A stretch of 64,000 bases of DNA, from positions 1 through 64,000 of the forward strand of contig NZ_JAOZVW010000117.1 in NCBI RefSeq assembly GCF_025869345.1, read 5' to 3'. A model generated the notes under the pieces. The model saw nothing but the letters and a program-made list of their open reading frames with translations. It was not told where the DNA came from and ran no database searches. Origin of the DNA: Sphingopyxis sp. (GTDB lineage Bacteria > Pseudomonadota > Alphaproteobacteria > Sphingomonadales > Sphingomonadaceae). Positions 62,983-64,000 of this stretch are shown here, piece after piece. Position 1 is the first letter of the stretch, and each line of letters opens with the position of its first letter. Position numbers and translations under genes: made by a program.

Positions 62983-64000
62983 GTGACCCCTACCAAGCTG
63001 CTCATCGGCCAAATCCTCGTCGTGTTCGCGATCGTCATCCTGGGCGTGTGGGCCGCGACGCAATGGTGTGCCGCGCAGCTTGGCTATCAGCCGCAGCTTG
63101 GAAACGCATGGTTCACCCTGTTCGACATGCCCATCTATTGGCCGTGGGCGATATTCCCGTGGTGGTATCGCTACGAAGCCTATGCGCCAGAGGTGTTCGA
63201 CAAGGCCGGGATGATCGCCGGAGCCAGCGGCTTTCTTGGCTGCGCGTCCGCCATTGCCGGGTCGCTCTGGCGCGCGCGCCAGTCGCGCCACGTCACGACA
63301 TATGGTTCGGCGCGCTGGGCGACGAAGCGCGAAATCGACCGCGCCGGACTGCTCAGCGACAGCGGCGTCTTTCTCGGCCGCAAGCGGTGGCGCTACCTTC
63401 GCCACGACGGCCCGGAGCATGTCATGGCCTTCGCGCCGACGCGCTCGGGCAAAGGGGTCGGCCTTGTCATCCCGACCCTGCTGAGCTGGACCGGCTCGGC
63501 TATCATCCACGACATCAAGGGCGAGAACTGGCAGCTCACAGCGGGCTGGCGCGCGCGCTTCTCGCATGTCCTGCTGTTCAACCCGACCGATCCGCGTTCG
63601 GCCAAATATAATCCGCTGCTGGAGGTCAGGAAGGGCGCGAACGAGGTTCGCGATGTTCAGAACATCGCGGATATTCTCGTCGATCCCGAGGGCGCGCTGG
63701 AACGGCGCAACCACTGGGAAAAGACCAGCCACAGCCTACTGGTCGGCGCGATCCTCCACATCCTCTATGCCGAGGAAGAAAAGACCCTCGCGCGGGTCGC
63801 GACCTTCCTGTCCGATCCGCAGCGGCCGTTCGTGACGACCCTGCGCCGGATGATGACCACCAATCACCTCGGCACGAAGGACACGCCACAGGTTCATCCC
63901 GTTGTCGCCAGCGCGGCGCGCGAGGTGCTGAACAAGAGCGAGAACGAACGCTCGGGCGTCCTCTCCACCGCCATGTCGTTTCTCGGCCTCTATCGCGATC
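62983..64000 (+). CDS. traG: TraG/VirD4 coupling protein, 3' end outside the window
   Basis: 339 residues visible. Two N-terminal membrane segments (LLIGQILVVFAIVILGVWAA; a second at ~70-90) are followed by the ATPase: YGSARWAT, Walker A FAPTRSGKGVGLVIPTL, and IHDIKGENW (Walker B region). It hands the RlxS-DNA complex to the type IV channel. GTG start at 62983, GGAG 7 nt upstream. It normally lies next to rlxS in this ICE family; trb genes presumably follow outside the window. Confidence 0.92.
   Translation, partial: MTPTKLLIGQILVVFAIVILGVWAATQWCAAQLGYQPQLGNAWFTLFDMPIYWPWAIFPWWYRYEAYAPEVFDKAGMIAGASGFLGCASAIAGSLWRARQSRHVTTYGSARWATKREIDRAGLLSDSGVFLGRKRWRYLRHDGPEHVMAFAPTRSGKGVGLVIPTLLSWTGSAIIHDIKGENWQLTAGWRARFSHVLLFNPTDPRSAKYNPLLEVRKGANEVRDVQNIADILVDPEGALERRNHWEKTSHSLLVGAILHILYAEEEKTLARVATFLSDPQRPFVTTLRRMMTTNHLGTKDTPQVHPVVASAAREVLNKSENERSGVLSTAMSFLGLYRD

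Overview
Organism and element. The sequence is GC-rich alphaproteobacterial DNA with sphingomonad traits: large TonB-dependent receptors, MucR and DUF736 proteins, and GC-rich leaders. I recognise the gene set at 43.1-59.3 kb as the fumonisin-degradation (fum) cluster described from Sphingopyxis sp. MTA144. The 540-residue esterase FumD and 422-residue aminotransferase FumI have the expected lengths and neighbours, so a Sphingopyxis strain (MTA144 or a close relative) is the best guess. No rRNA, tRNA, integrase, attachment site or transposase was seen. Both ends of the window cut genes.

Layout. (1) 1-3.9 kb: the 3' part of a TonB-dependent receptor, a PF10118-type hydrolase and a DUF2147 protein. 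(2) 4.1-8.9 kb: the control and early transfer genes of an integrative conjugative element (ICE) of the ICEMlSymR7A type. These are LuxR/TraR, LuxI/TraI, a PhyH-like dioxygenase, an FseA-type DUF6499-DUF2285 activator as a single frame, a small XRE repressor, an RdfS-like excisionase, the TraF peptidase and a lytic transglycosylase. (3) 9.0-20.7 kb: ICE accessory genes (two SRAP-family proteins, an EXK-motif protein, ArdC, DUF2958, ParB-like, MucR, DUF736), then a candidate oriT and the relaxase RlxS. (4) 20.7-63.0 kb: about 42 kb of cargo between rlxS and traG. (5) 63.0 kb to the end: the start of the TraG/VirD4 coupling protein.

Cargo. The first block is a minus-strand hsdR-hsdM-hsdS-mcrB-mcrC operon. 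Next comes a divergent locus. One arm holds a sigma-54 activator with a CARF-like N-terminus, a 1916-residue ATPase and a GTG-overlapping partner with a HEPN-type R-x4-H motif. The other arm is a two-gene CBASS (Cap15-like membrane effector plus CD-NTase). A textbook -24/-12 sigma-54 promoter precedes the CBASS genes, so the activator is the obvious candidate to switch them on. A PIN-domain protein follows. Then comes the fum cluster (fumK, fumA, fumI on the minus strand; fumB, C, E, D, F, G, H, J on the plus strand), and last a two-gene short-Argonaute system (DREN-APAZ plus short pAgo, SPARDA-like).

How it works together (inference). Quorum sensing through TraR/TraI would drive fseA, then rdfS, excision and transfer via RlxS and TraG. 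The element would move a mycotoxin catabolic pathway together with at least four defence systems. FumA and the permeases import toxin; FumD removes the tricarballylate side chains; FumF, FumG and FumH handle tricarballylate; FumI deaminates the backbone; FumJ and FumK could process the resulting 2-keto-3-hydroxy product. The least described part is the CARF-sigma-54 / giant ATPase / HEPN / CBASS locus.
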